Source of the DNA: Rhodanobacteraceae bacterium
Lineage (GTDB): Bacteria > Pseudomonadota > Gammaproteobacteria > Xanthomonadales > SZUA-5
DNA: 64,000 nucleotides
Assembly: GCA_016713135.1 (NCBI GenBank)
Contig: JADJPR010000007.1
Coordinates: forward strand, 289,526-353,525
Direction of reading: 5' to 3'
The translations under genes were made by a program, and so were the position numbers. The number at the start of each line of letters is the position of its first letter. The stretch's first letter is position 1. Of the stretch, positions 8,821-18,191 are shown piece after piece. Under the pieces are notes generated by a model, which did no database searches, had not been told where the DNA came from, and was given only the letters and a program-made list of their open reading frames with translations.

Positions 8821-11091
8821 TCAGGCGTCGCGGTCGCCGCGCGACAGCAGCGCTGCCGCCGGCGCGACGCGCATCGCGCGATACGCCGAAGGCAGCACCG
8901 CGAGCGCGCCGATGATGGCGACTGCCGCCAATGCCGCGGCCCAGCTGGAAGCATCTGCGGGCGTCACGCGATGCAACCGGTCCCCCGCCACGCGCGCCAG
9001 TGCCAGCCCAAGGCCCAGGCCCAGCAGCAATCCGGGCAGCAGGATCCACGCCGAGCGCGCATAGACCTCACGCAGGATTGCGCCGGGCGCGGCGCCGATG
9101 GCCATGCGCACGCCGAATTCCGCCACGCGCCGGCGCACCGCGGTGCTCAGCGCGGCGTACACCCCGAGCGCAGACAGCAGCAGGGTGGCGAGCGCGAACA
9201 GCGACACCGCCTCCATCAGCGCCACGCGGACCTGCTGGGTGCGCGCCACCGCCTGGTCCAGCGCCACATTGACCAGCAGTTCGGCATCCGGTGCCACCTG
9301 CGCCAGCAGCCGGCGAACGGCTTCGACCGGCGCCGTGTCCACCCCGCGACTCACCAGGAACTGCACCGGGTCGCTGTCCCCGATCGGCTGGTACAGGGTA
9401 CCGTACCGGAGCTCTTCATCCAGCGATTTCTGCTTGACCGCTTCGGCGACGCCGACGATCCGCAGCGGCGTCGCGTCCGCGTCGTCCGCCTGTCGCAGGA
9501 TTTGTCCCAGCGCATCGGCGGGCTGGCCGAAGCGGCGCGCATAGACCTCGTCCACCACCACGGCCGCGGCGCCGTCGGCCGGCGTGAACGCGCGCCCGGC
9601 GACCAGCGGAATCCGCAGCACGTCGAAGTACCCGGGCGACACCGACGCGATTCGCGCCTCGGCGGGCTCGGGATCCACCGCGCTCCTCAGTTCGGTCATG
9701 AACTCGGCGCCACCGAAAGGCGGCATGTCGGCGCGGGCGACGCCGTCCATGCCGGGCAACGCCGCCACCGCGTCGCGGAGGGCCTGGACCTGGGCTTCGC
9801 TGACCTGGTCGCCGAGATCGACCTGGGTCAGCACCACGTTCGCCGCATCGAAGCCTCGGTTCTCCGCCGCGAGGTTCCACGCACTCCGCAGCAGCAGCGC
9901 CGACCCGCCCGCCAGTGCCACGGTGAGCGCCAGTTGCGCCACCAGCAGCCAGCCTTGCGCCGGCGACAATCCGGACACCGCGCGCGAGCCGAGCGCACCC
10001 GCGGCCAGCCTGCCCTGTCCCAGGCGCAGCAAGGCCAGCGCCAGCAGCAGCGCCAGAGCGCCCGCTGCCGCGCCCATCGCGGCCGCGACGACACCCGTAG
10101 CCGATGCCACCGGCAGGGCCTCCGGCAGCAGCCCGCGTGCGCGCAGCAGCGCGATGCCGGCCGGCACGAGCAGGGCGCCGACGATCGCGCCGATGGCTGC
10201 GGGGAGCGCCAGTTCAATCGCCGCCTGAGCGCGCAGTTGCCGCGGCACGGCCCCCAGCGCGCGCAGCACGGCGTGGTCGCGCCGGCGCGCGAGCATGCGG
10301 TCGAGTGCCAGTCCCGCAAGATTGGTTGCCGCGATCAGCAACAGCAGCAGCGCAGATGCCTGGACCAGCAGCAGCGGTTGGAAGTGACCGGCGCTGAACT
10401 GCGCGCGCCAGGGGCGCACGTCGGCCCGCGCAGGGCCTTCGGGATTGCGCAGGAATTCGCTGCCGGAGTTGGCCAGCACGGCGGCCAACGCGCCCTGCGC
10501 TTGCGCGAGCGTGACCCCGGGGGCCAGTCGTGCAGCCACCTCGAACTGGCCGAATCCACCCGCGGCGTCGGTTGCGCGCTCCTCGGCGGTCGCCGCGAAC
10601 GCGGTCCAGGCCTGCACGCGGGTGTCCGGCCAGGCAAAACCGGCGGGCATCACGCCGACGATGCGGTAGTCGACCTCACCGATCCGCCAGGTCTGCCCGA
10701 TCACCTCAGCCGAGGCGTCGAACTGCGCGCGCCAGGTCGCGTGCGACAGCAGCAGCGCTGGCCCGCCATCCTCCGCGCCATCGAGCGCACGCCCGAGCGC
10801 TGGGGCCACGCCGAGCACCTGGTGGAAGTCCGCGCTGATCCGCTGGGTGTGCCAGACCCGCCCGCCCGGATCGAGCGCCGCCTTGACCGGCGCCGCACCG
10901 ATCGCCCCGGCGAAGGTCTCGCTGCGCGCGCGCACCGCATCCAGCAGCGAGGGTGAGAGCCCCACCTGGAAGTCGATGTCCTTGAGATCGATGCGCAACT
11001 GCACCAGCCGCTCGGGCTGGGCATAGGGCAGCGGCTGCCATCCAAGCGCCCACAGGCCGCCAAGCGCGCTGCCATTGACCAGCACCAGCAA
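8821..11091 (-). CDS. MacB/FtsX-type ABC transporter permease (ADOP-like)
   Basis: About 756 residues with two MacB-type periplasmic domains and two sets of FtsX-type membrane spans (LLLVQASALLLLLIAATNLAG; LFALATLLLSALGVYAALST), the plan of duplicated orphan permeases. No ATPase gene lies next to it. The first usable start in this frame is a TTG at 11091. An ATG in another frame near 11160 would encode MTTVRRLLRAP, a typical N-terminus for this family. The present frame also reads RPLYSFGVILSVALL upstream without a start codon. A one-base frameshift near 11115-11130 is therefore likely. It is convergent with queC. Confidence 0.8.
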   Translation of the reverse strand: MLVLVNGSALGGLWALGWQPLPYAQPERLVQLRIDLKDIDFQVGLSPSLLDAVRARSETFAGAIGAAPVKAALDPGGRVWHTQRISADFHQVLGVAPALGRALDGAEDGGPALLLSHATWRAQFDASAEVIGQTWRIGEVDYRIVGVMPAGFAWPDTRVQAWTAFAATAEERATDAAGGFGQFEVAARLAPGVTLAQAQGALAAVLANSGSEFLRNPEGPARADVRPWRAQFSAGHFQPLLLVQASALLLLLIAATNLAGLALDRMLARRRDHAVLRALGAVPRQLRAQAAIELALPAAIGAIVGALLVPAGIALLRARGLLPEALPVASATGVVAAAMGAAAGALALLLALALLRLGQGRLAAGALGSRAVSGLSPAQGWLLVAQLALTVALAGGSALLLRSAWNLAAENRGFDAANVVLTQVDLGDQVSEAQVQALRDAVAALPGMDGVARADMPPFGGAEFMTELRSAVDPEPAEARIASVSPGYFDVLRIPLVAGRAFTPADGAAAVVVDEVYARRFGQPADALGQILRQADDADATPLRIVGVAEAVKQKSLDEELRYGTLYQPIGDSDPVQFLVSRGVDTAPVEAVRRLLAQVAPDAELLVNVALDQAVARTQQVRVALMEAVSLFALATLLLSALGVYAALSTAVRRRVAEFGVRMAIGAAPGAILREVYARSAWILLPGLLLGLGLGLALARVAGDRLHRVTPADASSWAAALAAVAIIGALAVLPSAYRAMRVAPAAALLSRGDRDA

Positions 11092-11265
11092 GGCGACGCT
11101 GAGTATTACGCCGAAGCTGTAGAGCGGGCGCGCGGAGCAGTCGTCGGACGGTGGTCATGGGCAGGCCCGCAGGGAGTGGAGACGACAACGATTAGCACAC
11201 AGCGTGCCAGTCTTGCGAAGCTACGCCCGCCCGCTTCGCCGGGTGCGGATCCCCTGACGGCCACA

Positions 11266-11410
11266 AGCGGGGAAAGGGTCAGGGGGCAGGGGGACTGGCT
11301 TGCCGCATGGTCCGATCTGACGCGAGACAAATTCCACCTGGGCACTCGTCACCGCACGGTCCGAAAGTGCCGCACAACAGGTCCCCTGACCCCCGACCCC
11401 TTCCCCGCTG
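11266..11410. repeat. CAGGGGG heptad inverted repeat upstream of the phosphatase gene
   Basis: The left arm (11266-11296) is AAGCGGGGAAA followed by GGGTCAG GGGGCAG GGGGACT. The right arm (11381-11410) is the complement, GTCCCCT GACCCCC GACCCCT TCCCCGC. It lies in the roughly 340-bp gap between the permease and phosphatase genes. The rest of that gap (11160-11265 and 11411-11505) shows nothing I can name. Confidence 0.8.
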
Positions 11411-11505
11411 CTCTCTTTTCGGTCACTTCCGGCCCGCACCCCGCAAGCCGTCGGCGAAAATGGACGCAGGTGTCCGCTTTCGATTGCGCTGCGCATAATC
11501 GCCGG

Positions 11506-12657
11506 ATGATTCGCTTGCCGGACTCCGCCCAATTGCAGCAGCTGAGCGCCTTCGATGGCGACTCGGCCGCAGCCTGGCGCCTGCAGTCAGCGCTGTTCGC
11601 CGAGATCTACGGCGCATTGGCGAGTGGGCTGGTGCTGCGTCCGTCGAAGGGCGCGCCGCGCCTGGTGGCGCTGACCGGGGCCGACGGCGCGGTGCGCATG
11701 GATGCCCGCGATCCCTACGACAGCGCGGGCGCGGCGCTGGCACTGACGGACCGCGAGAGCGCGGGCCTGCTCGCTGCGCTGGCGCCCGCGCGGCTTGCGC
11801 TGCGCGCGGACGCGGCCCACAGCGTGCTCGCGCAGTTGCTCGGCAGCGAGCTGGCCCTCGCGGTTCCGGTGCACGCCGGCGGGCGCAGCGATCACTTGTT
11901 GCTGCTGGGATGCGCGGCGGATCACGCGCTCGCCCAGGCCCCGCCGGCGCTGCTGCAGCTGCTGGTCGACTGCCTGTCGGCCTATCTGGTCGGTGCCCTC
12001 GACCGCCGCGAGCTGGAGGAGGCGACGCGCAAGGCGCGGGTGGAAATCCATGATCTCGCCGACGTGCAGCGCCTGCTGGTCGGCCTGAGGCTGGCGGATG
12101 TGTCCGGCCACGGCGCCGGTGCGGCGATGGAAGCGGTCCAGTTCGATGCCATCCTGCGCACCTATCCCGGCGGCGAGGGCGCGGGTCCGGCCGGTGCGCT
12201 GACCTATGCCAACCGGCATTTCTTCTCGCGCAAGGCGCGTCCGCATTTCCTTACCGCGCTCGGCTTCCTGCACACACCGCACCTGGGCGAGGCGCAGCTC
12301 TGCAACGCCGGCCACCTGCCGCCGTTGCGCCGCCGCGCGGGGCGCATCGAGCGCCTGGACGAGGGCCGCGACATCCCGATCGGCGTCCTGCGCGAGCACC
12401 AGTACGCCAGCCATCGTTACGACGCCAGGCCGGGCGACCTGCTGGTCTGCTACACCGACGGCATCACCGAGGCGCGCGACCGCGATGGCCGCCAGTTCGG
12501 GGTCGAGCGCATCGAGGCGATCCTCGAGCGCAACCGGCTGGACTCGCCCGAGGCGATCCTCGCCGAGATCCTCGCCGAGGTGCACGCTCACCAGGGCGGC
12601 GAGATCGGCAGCGACGACCAGACCCTGGTGTTGCTGCGGCTTGGTGGAATCGCCTGA
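11506..12657 (+). CDS. SpoIIE/PP2C-family phosphatase with internal deletion
   Basis: A 383-residue protein. The N-terminal half (about 1-165) resembles a GAF-like sensor region. A helical linker (ALDRRELEEATRKARVEIHDLADVQRLL) leads into a SpoIIE-type serine phosphatase domain with LADVSGHGAGAAMEA, LCNAGHLPPLRR, GDLLVCYTDGITEARD and GSDDQTLVLLRL. Between ADVQRLL and GLRLADVSGHG the family normally has about 45-50 residues, including the GGDYYD metal-binding motif. Here they are missing without loss of frame. The product probably cannot bind both metals and may be inactive. The start ATG at 11506 was chosen because the upstream frame is repeat. Confidence 0.8.
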   Translation: MIRLPDSAQLQQLSAFDGDSAAAWRLQSALFAEIYGALASGLVLRPSKGAPRLVALTGADGAVRMDARDPYDSAGAALALTDRESAGLLAALAPARLALRADAAHSVLAQLLGSELALAVPVHAGGRSDHLLLLGCAADHALAQAPPALLQLLVDCLSAYLVGALDRRELEEATRKARVEIHDLADVQRLLVGLRLADVSGHGAGAAMEAVQFDAILRTYPGGEGAGPAGALTYANRHFFSRKARPHFLTALGFLHTPHLGEAQLCNAGHLPPLRRRAGRIERLDEGRDIPIGVLREHQYASHRYDARPGDLLVCYTDGITEARDRDGRQFGVERIEAILERNRLDSPEAILAEILAEVHAHQGGEIGSDDQTLVLLRLGGIA

Positions 12658-12715
12658 CCCCGGCAGCGAAGGCAGCCATGCCTGCGCGTCGACGCCCCGC
12701 CGTCCGCCATCGCGC

Positions 12716-13843
12716 TCAGGCCGACAGCAGCTGCCCGCTGCGCAGCTCCTCGGTGCCGCTGACCTTGGCCACGCGCGTGCCCGAGTGCACCACGCGTCCG
12801 CTCTCGCGCGCGTAGAGCACCCCGTCGACCGGGCTGGCCAGGGTGGAACACACGCCCGACAGCGGATCGATGATGTCGACCACCGGATCGCCGCGCTGCA
12901 ACTCGGCGCCGAGCGCGGCACGGTGCACCAGCACACCGCCCTGTGGCGCGTACAGCGGCATCGACCCGGCCAGCGGACGCGGCGCGCGCCTGAGCGGTGG
13001 CAGGGTGGGTGTTGCGCCGGCAATGAATCCCTGGATCTGCAGGAAGCCGAACAATGCCCGCGCGTCGGCAGTGGCATGTTCGTGGCAGACATCGGTCTCG
13101 CCGCGCAGCTCGATGGTGGCCGCCACGCAGGCCTCCGGCCAGGCTTGGTCAGCGCCGCCGGCCTGGGCGTGCAAGGCGTTCAAGCGGGAGAAGGTCAGCG
13201 AGCAGCTCTCGTCGAAGGGATCGCCCCCGGAATCGTCGGCCAGCAGGGCAAGCTCGGCGCCCAGCAGTTGCGCCAGCGGCGTCAGTGCCGGCCACAGCGT
13301 CGGCGTGGTGTAGAGGTGCATCACGGCCTCGTTGTCGCAATGCAGGTCGAGCACCAGGTCGGCGTCGATGGCCAGCGTCAGCAAGGTCTTGCGCAGGCTT
13401 TCCAGTTCGCTCGGGCCGGGCAGTCCATCGCAGGCCGCGCGCAGCGCGGCGCGCACGCTGGCGATATCGGGCAGGGTGCCGGCGGCGATCGACGGGCGCA
13501 GCTGCGCGTAGGCGGTCGCGGCGATGTTGGCGTACTGGCGGTTGAAGTTCTCGCCGCTCGGCAGTTCGAAACGGCCGATGCCGCGCCCGAGCAGCCGCTG
13601 CGCATGGCCGATCGGGTTGGCCATCGGCACCAGCACGATCTCGCCCCTGAGCAGTCCGGCGGCTTCTGCCTCCGCCAGCAACTGGCGCAGATGCCAGGCC
13701 ACCAGCAGCCCGGGCGGCTCGTCGGCGTGCAGCGCCGCCTGCAGGTAGGCCTTGCGCCCGCCGGCCGGCCCGAAGTGCAGGCTCAACAGCTCGCGCGTGG
13801 TGCCGGGTGCCGGCGGGGTCAGGACATGGCGCTGCTCGCGCAT
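12716..13843 (-). CDS. succinylglutamate desuccinylase/aspartoacylase family zinc hydrolase
   Basis: A 375-residue M14-like deacylase. The zinc motif ALHADEPPG (HXXE) lies near the N-terminus (about residues 39-47), and the third ligand is in DLVLDLHCDNE. ELRGE may supply the catalytic Glu. A C-terminal beta domain (about 300-375) carries LYAPQGGVLVHRAALGAELQ. Family members cleave N-acyl amino acids or related amides; AstE itself is shorter, so I do not assign that substrate. The start at 13843 (MREQRHVLTPP) is preferred over an upstream ATG in unlike sequence. It is convergent with the phosphatase gene. Confidence 0.85.
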   Translation of the reverse strand: MREQRHVLTPPAPGTTRELLSLHFGPAGGRKAYLQAALHADEPPGLLVAWHLRQLLAEAEAAGLLRGEIVLVPMANPIGHAQRLLGRGIGRFELPSGENFNRQYANIAATAYAQLRPSIAAGTLPDIASVRAALRAACDGLPGPSELESLRKTLLTLAIDADLVLDLHCDNEAVMHLYTTPTLWPALTPLAQLLGAELALLADDSGGDPFDESCSLTFSRLNALHAQAGGADQAWPEACVAATIELRGETDVCHEHATADARALFGFLQIQGFIAGATPTLPPLRRAPRPLAGSMPLYAPQGGVLVHRAALGAELQRGDPVVDIIDPLSGVCSTLASPVDGVLYARESGRVVHSGTRVAKVSGTEELRSGQLLSA

Positions 13844-13930
13844 CTTCGGTTCCAGGAGAGGAGACTGCCCGCGATCATCGCAGCGCCGCGCCCGCGCGCA
13901 AGGCACTGTCGCGCGCCGGCGCCTGCATTT

Positions 13931-14237
13931 CTTGTCCGCAAAGGACGCAAAGAGGGCAATAGCGTCATGGGTCGCAGCATCCCCGGAAGGTAATTCAATG
14001 GGTTAGAACATGTTCGATGAGAGTTCCGGTCGCCCCTGCCGGTGCGCTTGTTCGCGCATCGAACCGTGACTCTCGCAAGATCGCGGACTGTGTTCTTGGA
14101 CGCAAAGGACGCAAAGGACGCAAAGGACGCAAAGGACGCAAAGGACGCAAAGGACGCAAAGAATATCAATCGCGATACAGCGCTCGGGTGTCCCCGGCAT
14201 TTGCTGTCTTTGCGTCCCTTTGCGTCCTTTGCGTACT
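13931..14237. repeat. GGACGCAAA 9-bp tandem repeat with inverted partner
   Basis: Seven exact copies of GGACGCAAA lie at 14098-14160. A complementary arm with CTTTGCGTCC units is at 14205-14237, and a short same-orientation copy (TCCGCAAAGGACGCAAAGAG) is at 13934-13953. This is the only structure seen in the 479-bp gap 13844-14322, between the hydrolase start and the delta-60 gene end. The same word forms the arms of the 40554-40906 element. Confidence 0.85.
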
Positions 14238-14322
14238 CAATCACAGGGTCGTCGTTCTGCATGGGCAGAAAGAGTGGGAAATTCAACACCCTGGCGCATG
14301 TTCGGTGGGAGGAATTCGAAGG

Positions 14323-15828
14323 TCACTCGAATCCGTTGCGCAGCAAATCGCCGGCGTGCAGCCGGGCGCGCATGGCGCTGGCGTAGTAGCTGCCGTCGTT
14401 GCTGGCGTAGGCATAGCCGCTGAAGACCACGCGCTCGCCGTCGGCCGACAGCGCCATGCTGGCCAGGCGGTTGTCGCGGTCGCTGCCGGCGAGCGTGTGG
14501 CCGTAGCCCATGCGGCCAGGCAGGCTGGGACTCAGGTTGCCGAAGCTGCTGTCGAAGCTGCCATCCGGGTTGAGCCGCGCGAGGGCGGCATCGCCGAAGG
14601 TGAATCCAGCGGACTCGTAGCCTCCGCCGACCAGGATCTTGCCGTCCGGGGCGACCAGGATGTCATCGGCATAGGCATCGCCATGGATGCCGGCCGCAGC
14701 GTAGTCGAATACTCGCGCCACGCCGCCATTGAAGCTGGGATCGGTGTTGCCGCTGAGCAGGTCCATTGCGAAAACCGCCATCGACGGATCCAGGTCCTGG
14801 GCGTCGGCCACATAGCCCGCGATCAGCAGCCGCGGATTGCCGCCCAGGGTCTGCACCGCCAGCTGGTTCCCGGTGTTGTGGCGGTAACCAGGGGCGGCGC
14901 TGAAGAAGAACTGGCGGAAGCCGCCGCTGCCGAATGCCGGGTCCAGCCCGAGCGCATTGGTCTGCGAGGGAAACGAGGTGCCGACGACGACGCCATCGAA
15001 CTGGCCCTGGCCGTCCACCACCGAACGCCGCATCAGGGTACGCCAGCGCACGCTCAGTCCCGGGCTGGTCTGGGTGTACGCGACCAGTGCGGTCACCTGG
15101 GAATCGAAATTGAGATCCAGCCGCAGCATCCGCCACTGGGTCGGCAGGCCGACGTCGCCGCCGACCACGTTGCCGCATTCGGACGCGGCGCACAGGCCGC
15201 CGGTGTTGCCGAACAGGATGACTTGCATCAGTGCGTGGTTGCCCTGGGTGCCGTCGCGCAGGTCTCCGGCGATCATGAAGCGGTCGCTCTCCAGTTCGTA
15301 GGCGACGATCGCCCCGGCGCGGTCCGAAGGGCTGCCGCCGCGCCGGATGCGACGCAAGCCGCTGCCGGCGAAGGCGCTGTCGAGTTCGCCGTTGGGCAGC
15401 ACCGCCCACACCGCCATGTCGCTCTGGTCGAAGGGGCCGTAGAGCGTGCCGAGCACCAGGACCGCGCCATCGCGGCGCAGGACGGCGTCCGCCGCTTCCA
15501 CTTCGAAATCCGGACCGGCGTCCAGCAGTTGCTGGCCGAGCGGGCCGTAGCTGGTGTCCACACTCCCGTCGCGGTTGAAGCGGGTGATGCCGATCTGGCT
15601 GTTGCCGGGAAACTGCGAGCCGAAGGGCGTGGGTGTGTTGCTGATCACCAGCACCTTGTCGTCGGCCTGGACCAGGGTCTTGACCGGGCGCGTTGCGCCG
15701 CGCTGCAGGCCGGCGTCGATCGGCCAGTAGCTGGTGACCCGGCCGCCGGCGAAAGCCGCATCGAGTTGCCCGTTCGCCATCGCCGGCAGGGCCACCGCCA
15801 GCAGCCAGGCCATCATCCACATGCGCAT
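14323..15828 (-). CDS. secreted delta-60 repeat protein
   Basis: A 501-residue protein with a signal peptide (MRMWMMAWLLAVALPAMA) and repeats typical of delta-60 beta-propeller-like proteins: DDKVLVISN, RFNRDGSVDTSYGPLG, LPNGELDSAFAGSGL, PDGKILVGGGYES and RLNPDGSFDSSFG. It ends in LLRNGFE; a C-terminal xxGFE tail is, as I recall, common on exported proteins of this order and may be a sorting signal. The substrate is unknown. The start at 15828 places the signal peptide at the N-terminus; an ATG 66 bp upstream adds a charged extension. Confidence 0.8.
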   Translation of the reverse strand: MRMWMMAWLLAVALPAMANGQLDAAFAGGRVTSYWPIDAGLQRGATRPVKTLVQADDKVLVISNTPTPFGSQFPGNSQIGITRFNRDGSVDTSYGPLGQQLLDAGPDFEVEAADAVLRRDGAVLVLGTLYGPFDQSDMAVWAVLPNGELDSAFAGSGLRRIRRGGSPSDRAGAIVAYELESDRFMIAGDLRDGTQGNHALMQVILFGNTGGLCAASECGNVVGGDVGLPTQWRMLRLDLNFDSQVTALVAYTQTSPGLSVRWRTLMRRSVVDGQGQFDGVVVGTSFPSQTNALGLDPAFGSGGFRQFFFSAAPGYRHNTGNQLAVQTLGGNPRLLIAGYVADAQDLDPSMAVFAMDLLSGNTDPSFNGGVARVFDYAAAGIHGDAYADDILVAPDGKILVGGGYESAGFTFGDAALARLNPDGSFDSSFGNLSPSLPGRMGYGHTLAGSDRDNRLASMALSADGERVVFSGYAYASNDGSYYASAMRARLHAGDLLRNGFE

Positions 15829-15925
15829 CGATTTCTCCGGATCCGACAGCGGGAGCTGCCGCAGCCGGGTGCTTACGCTTTCCGGCGGCCGCACCTGACA
15901 CGCGTTGCGCGGCCGGGGCGCCGGC

Positions 15926-18154
15926 TCATGCAGCGTGGCGCCAGGTATTGCGGCCCGCGGCCTTGGCTGCGTAGAGCGCCTCGTCAGCGGCGGCGATCAG
16001 GGCCAGCGCATGTTCCGGCGAGCCAGCCGTCGCGATGCCGATGCTGGTGCCGGTGCGCAGCGCGATCTCGCCGAACATGACCGGGACCGCCATCGCTTCG
16101 ATCATCCGTCGCGCGGTGCTCTCGGCGAACTCGCGGGCCTGGCCCAGGTCCACGTGTTCGCTCAGGATCACGAATTCGTCGCCACCGATCCGCGCCACCA
16201 GGTCGCCCTCGCGGACCACTGCGGATTGCCGCTCGGCGAAGGCGCGGATCAGGTGATCGCCTGCCGCGTGGCCATGACGATCGTTGATTGGCTTGAGGAA
16301 ATCGAGGTCCAGGAAGAGCAGCGCCAAGGCCACCGGCTGGTGTCGGCCGCGCGCGATGGCCAGTCCCAGCCGCTCCTCGAACTGGCGCCGGTTGGCTACC
16401 CCGGTCAGCGGGTCGAGGCGGGCTTCGCGCTCGAGTTGCGCCTCGGCCAGCTTGAGGCGCGTGATGTCGAAGGACAGGACGAAGAATCCGGCGGCACTGC
16501 CATCGCGCGCCTGTTCCGGAATGTAGCTGCACTCGAAGTGGAAATCGCCGCCCGGCAAGGACTGCGTGAGTTCGAAACTGGAGGCCACACCGGACAGCGC
16601 ACCCTTCGCGGGCGCTGCGATCCGCGGGTACACCGCTGCGCCGTGGATCTCGCCCAGGGTGCGTCCCACGATCTCCGCTTCCGTGCGTCCGAACAGCCGC
16701 TGCATGTAGCCGTTGGCGAAGGTGTAGCGCTCCTCGCGGTCCACATGCGCGACCACCGCGGGCACATTGTCGGTGATCGTCCGCAGGCGTTCGCGGCTGG
16801 CGGCGAGGGCTGCCTCGCTGCGCTGCAGGGAGAGGTTGCTGCGGCGCTGGCGGTAGAGGAACACGGCAATCAGGCACAGGCCGCCAGCCACGGCGACGAT
16901 CAGCAGCAGGCGCAGGCGGTTGCTCGCCGTCAGTGCACGCTCGCGTTCGGTCGCCAGCTCCGCCTCCTTCGCCAGCCGCTGCAGGTCGAACTCCTGTTCG
17001 GCATAGCGCAGCCGCGCCTCGAAGTCCTCGCCGACCAGCGCCCGGTCGCGTGCGTCCACGATCTCGTCCAGCTGCAGCAGGCGCAGAGTCTGCGTACCCA
17101 GGTCATTGCGCTCCGGCCGGATGGCCAGGCGCACCCGGATCAGTTCACGCAGCACGCGGCGCTCCTCGGCATCCAGGCCCGCCAGGCGGAACTGCTCGGT
17201 GGCCTCCTCGAAAGCGGTCTCCGCCGCCGGCAGGTCGCCGCGGTCGCGTGCGACCTGTCCCAGCACCTCATTGCCGAGCCCGCGCAACTGCGAATGCCGG
17301 AAGCGTCGCGCGAGGTCGATCACGCGCTCGGCGCTGGCCCTCTGGGTGGCCACGTCGCCCTGGTCCCGGGCGATGTTCGCCAGTTCCAGGTCAAGCTCGG
17401 CGGTGAGCTTCGGGTCGTTCAGCGAGGCGGCCACGGCGATGGCTTCGCGCACCGTCTCCCGCGCGGCGTCCCATTGACCCAGGTTGGCTTCGGCGCGGCT
17501 GCGGTTGCGCAACAGCCGGGCGCGGATCAACGGCTCCGGGATGTCGCCGAGTGCCTGCAGGCCGCGGTTGGCGTAGCTGCGGGCGAGTTCGTGGCGTCCG
17601 AGCAAATTGCTCATCGACGAATATCCCAGCTGCACGCCGGCCGACAGCACCGGGGAGGGATCGCGTTCAAGGCGACGCTCTGCCTCCGCGAGCACGCGGC
17701 CGCCCGGGCTGTACTGCTGCTGCGACAGCAAGGCCCGGCTCTCCGCGATCAGGCCGCGCACGGCCAGCAGCGGTTCGCCGGCCGCATCAGCCGCCTTGCG
17801 TGCCTCGATGCCGGCTTTCAGCTGGCATTCCCAGTCGGCGAAGATGCGGCAGGCGTTCGCCCGCGCGATCTCGAGCAGCGCGAGCTCGCGCTGGCGGCCG
17901 TCGGCGCGCGCGCGCTCGATCTCCGGCAGGATCTTCGCCAACGCGCCTTTGGGATCCGACAGCGCTTCCAGCTCCAGCGGATGGCGCTCTGCCTCGGTGG
18001 GCACCGCAGCCGCGGCATGGGCCGCACAAACGAGCACAAGCGCTGCCGCAACGGTGGACGCCCACGCGCCGACAGCGGCCAGCGCCCGGCGCGGACGCCC
18101 GGATCCGCCACTCGGGTAGCTGCCCACCGCGTCGCAGGCGACAACGATGCGCAT
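15926..18154 (-). CDS. TPR-PAS-GGDEF diguanylate cyclase, membrane-bound
   Basis: About 742 residues. A signal or anchor segment (AAALVLVCAAHAAAA) leads to a periplasmic helical TPR-like region (about 60-400), a membrane span (LLLIVAVAGGLCLIAVFLY, about 440), a PAS domain (RLRTITDNVPAVVAHVDREE, about 480-600) and a GGDEF domain with the intact active-site motif RIGGDEF. The preceding DPLTGVANRRQFEERL is canonical. It should make cyclic di-GMP in response to a periplasmic or PAS-sensed cue. No EAL domain is present. MRIVV at 18154 is preferred to an ATG five codons upstream, but either is possible. Confidence 0.92.
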   Translation of the reverse strand: MRIVVACDAVGSYPSGGSGRPRRALAAVGAWASTVAAALVLVCAAHAAAAVPTEAERHPLELEALSDPKGALAKILPEIERARADGRQRELALLEIARANACRIFADWECQLKAGIEARKAADAAGEPLLAVRGLIAESRALLSQQQYSPGGRVLAEAERRLERDPSPVLSAGVQLGYSSMSNLLGRHELARSYANRGLQALGDIPEPLIRARLLRNRSRAEANLGQWDAARETVREAIAVAASLNDPKLTAELDLELANIARDQGDVATQRASAERVIDLARRFRHSQLRGLGNEVLGQVARDRGDLPAAETAFEEATEQFRLAGLDAEERRVLRELIRVRLAIRPERNDLGTQTLRLLQLDEIVDARDRALVGEDFEARLRYAEQEFDLQRLAKEAELATERERALTASNRLRLLLIVAVAGGLCLIAVFLYRQRRSNLSLQRSEAALAASRERLRTITDNVPAVVAHVDREERYTFANGYMQRLFGRTEAEIVGRTLGEIHGAAVYPRIAAPAKGALSGVASSFELTQSLPGGDFHFECSYIPEQARDGSAAGFFVLSFDITRLKLAEAQLEREARLDPLTGVANRRQFEERLGLAIARGRHQPVALALLFLDLDFLKPINDRHGHAAGDHLIRAFAERQSAVVREGDLVARIGGDEFVILSEHVDLGQAREFAESTARRMIEAMAVPVMFGEIALRTGTSIGIATAGSPEHALALIAAADEALYAAKAAGRNTWRHAA

Positions 18155-18191
18155 GAGCCAAGCTTGCACGGGGGATCCCGGGCGAATCGCT

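Noticed and set aside
14098..14160. CRISPR-like regular repeat
   Set aside because: The seven 9-bp units are contiguous, with no spacers, and no cas genes are present. The same applies to the 18-bp array at 62338-62499.
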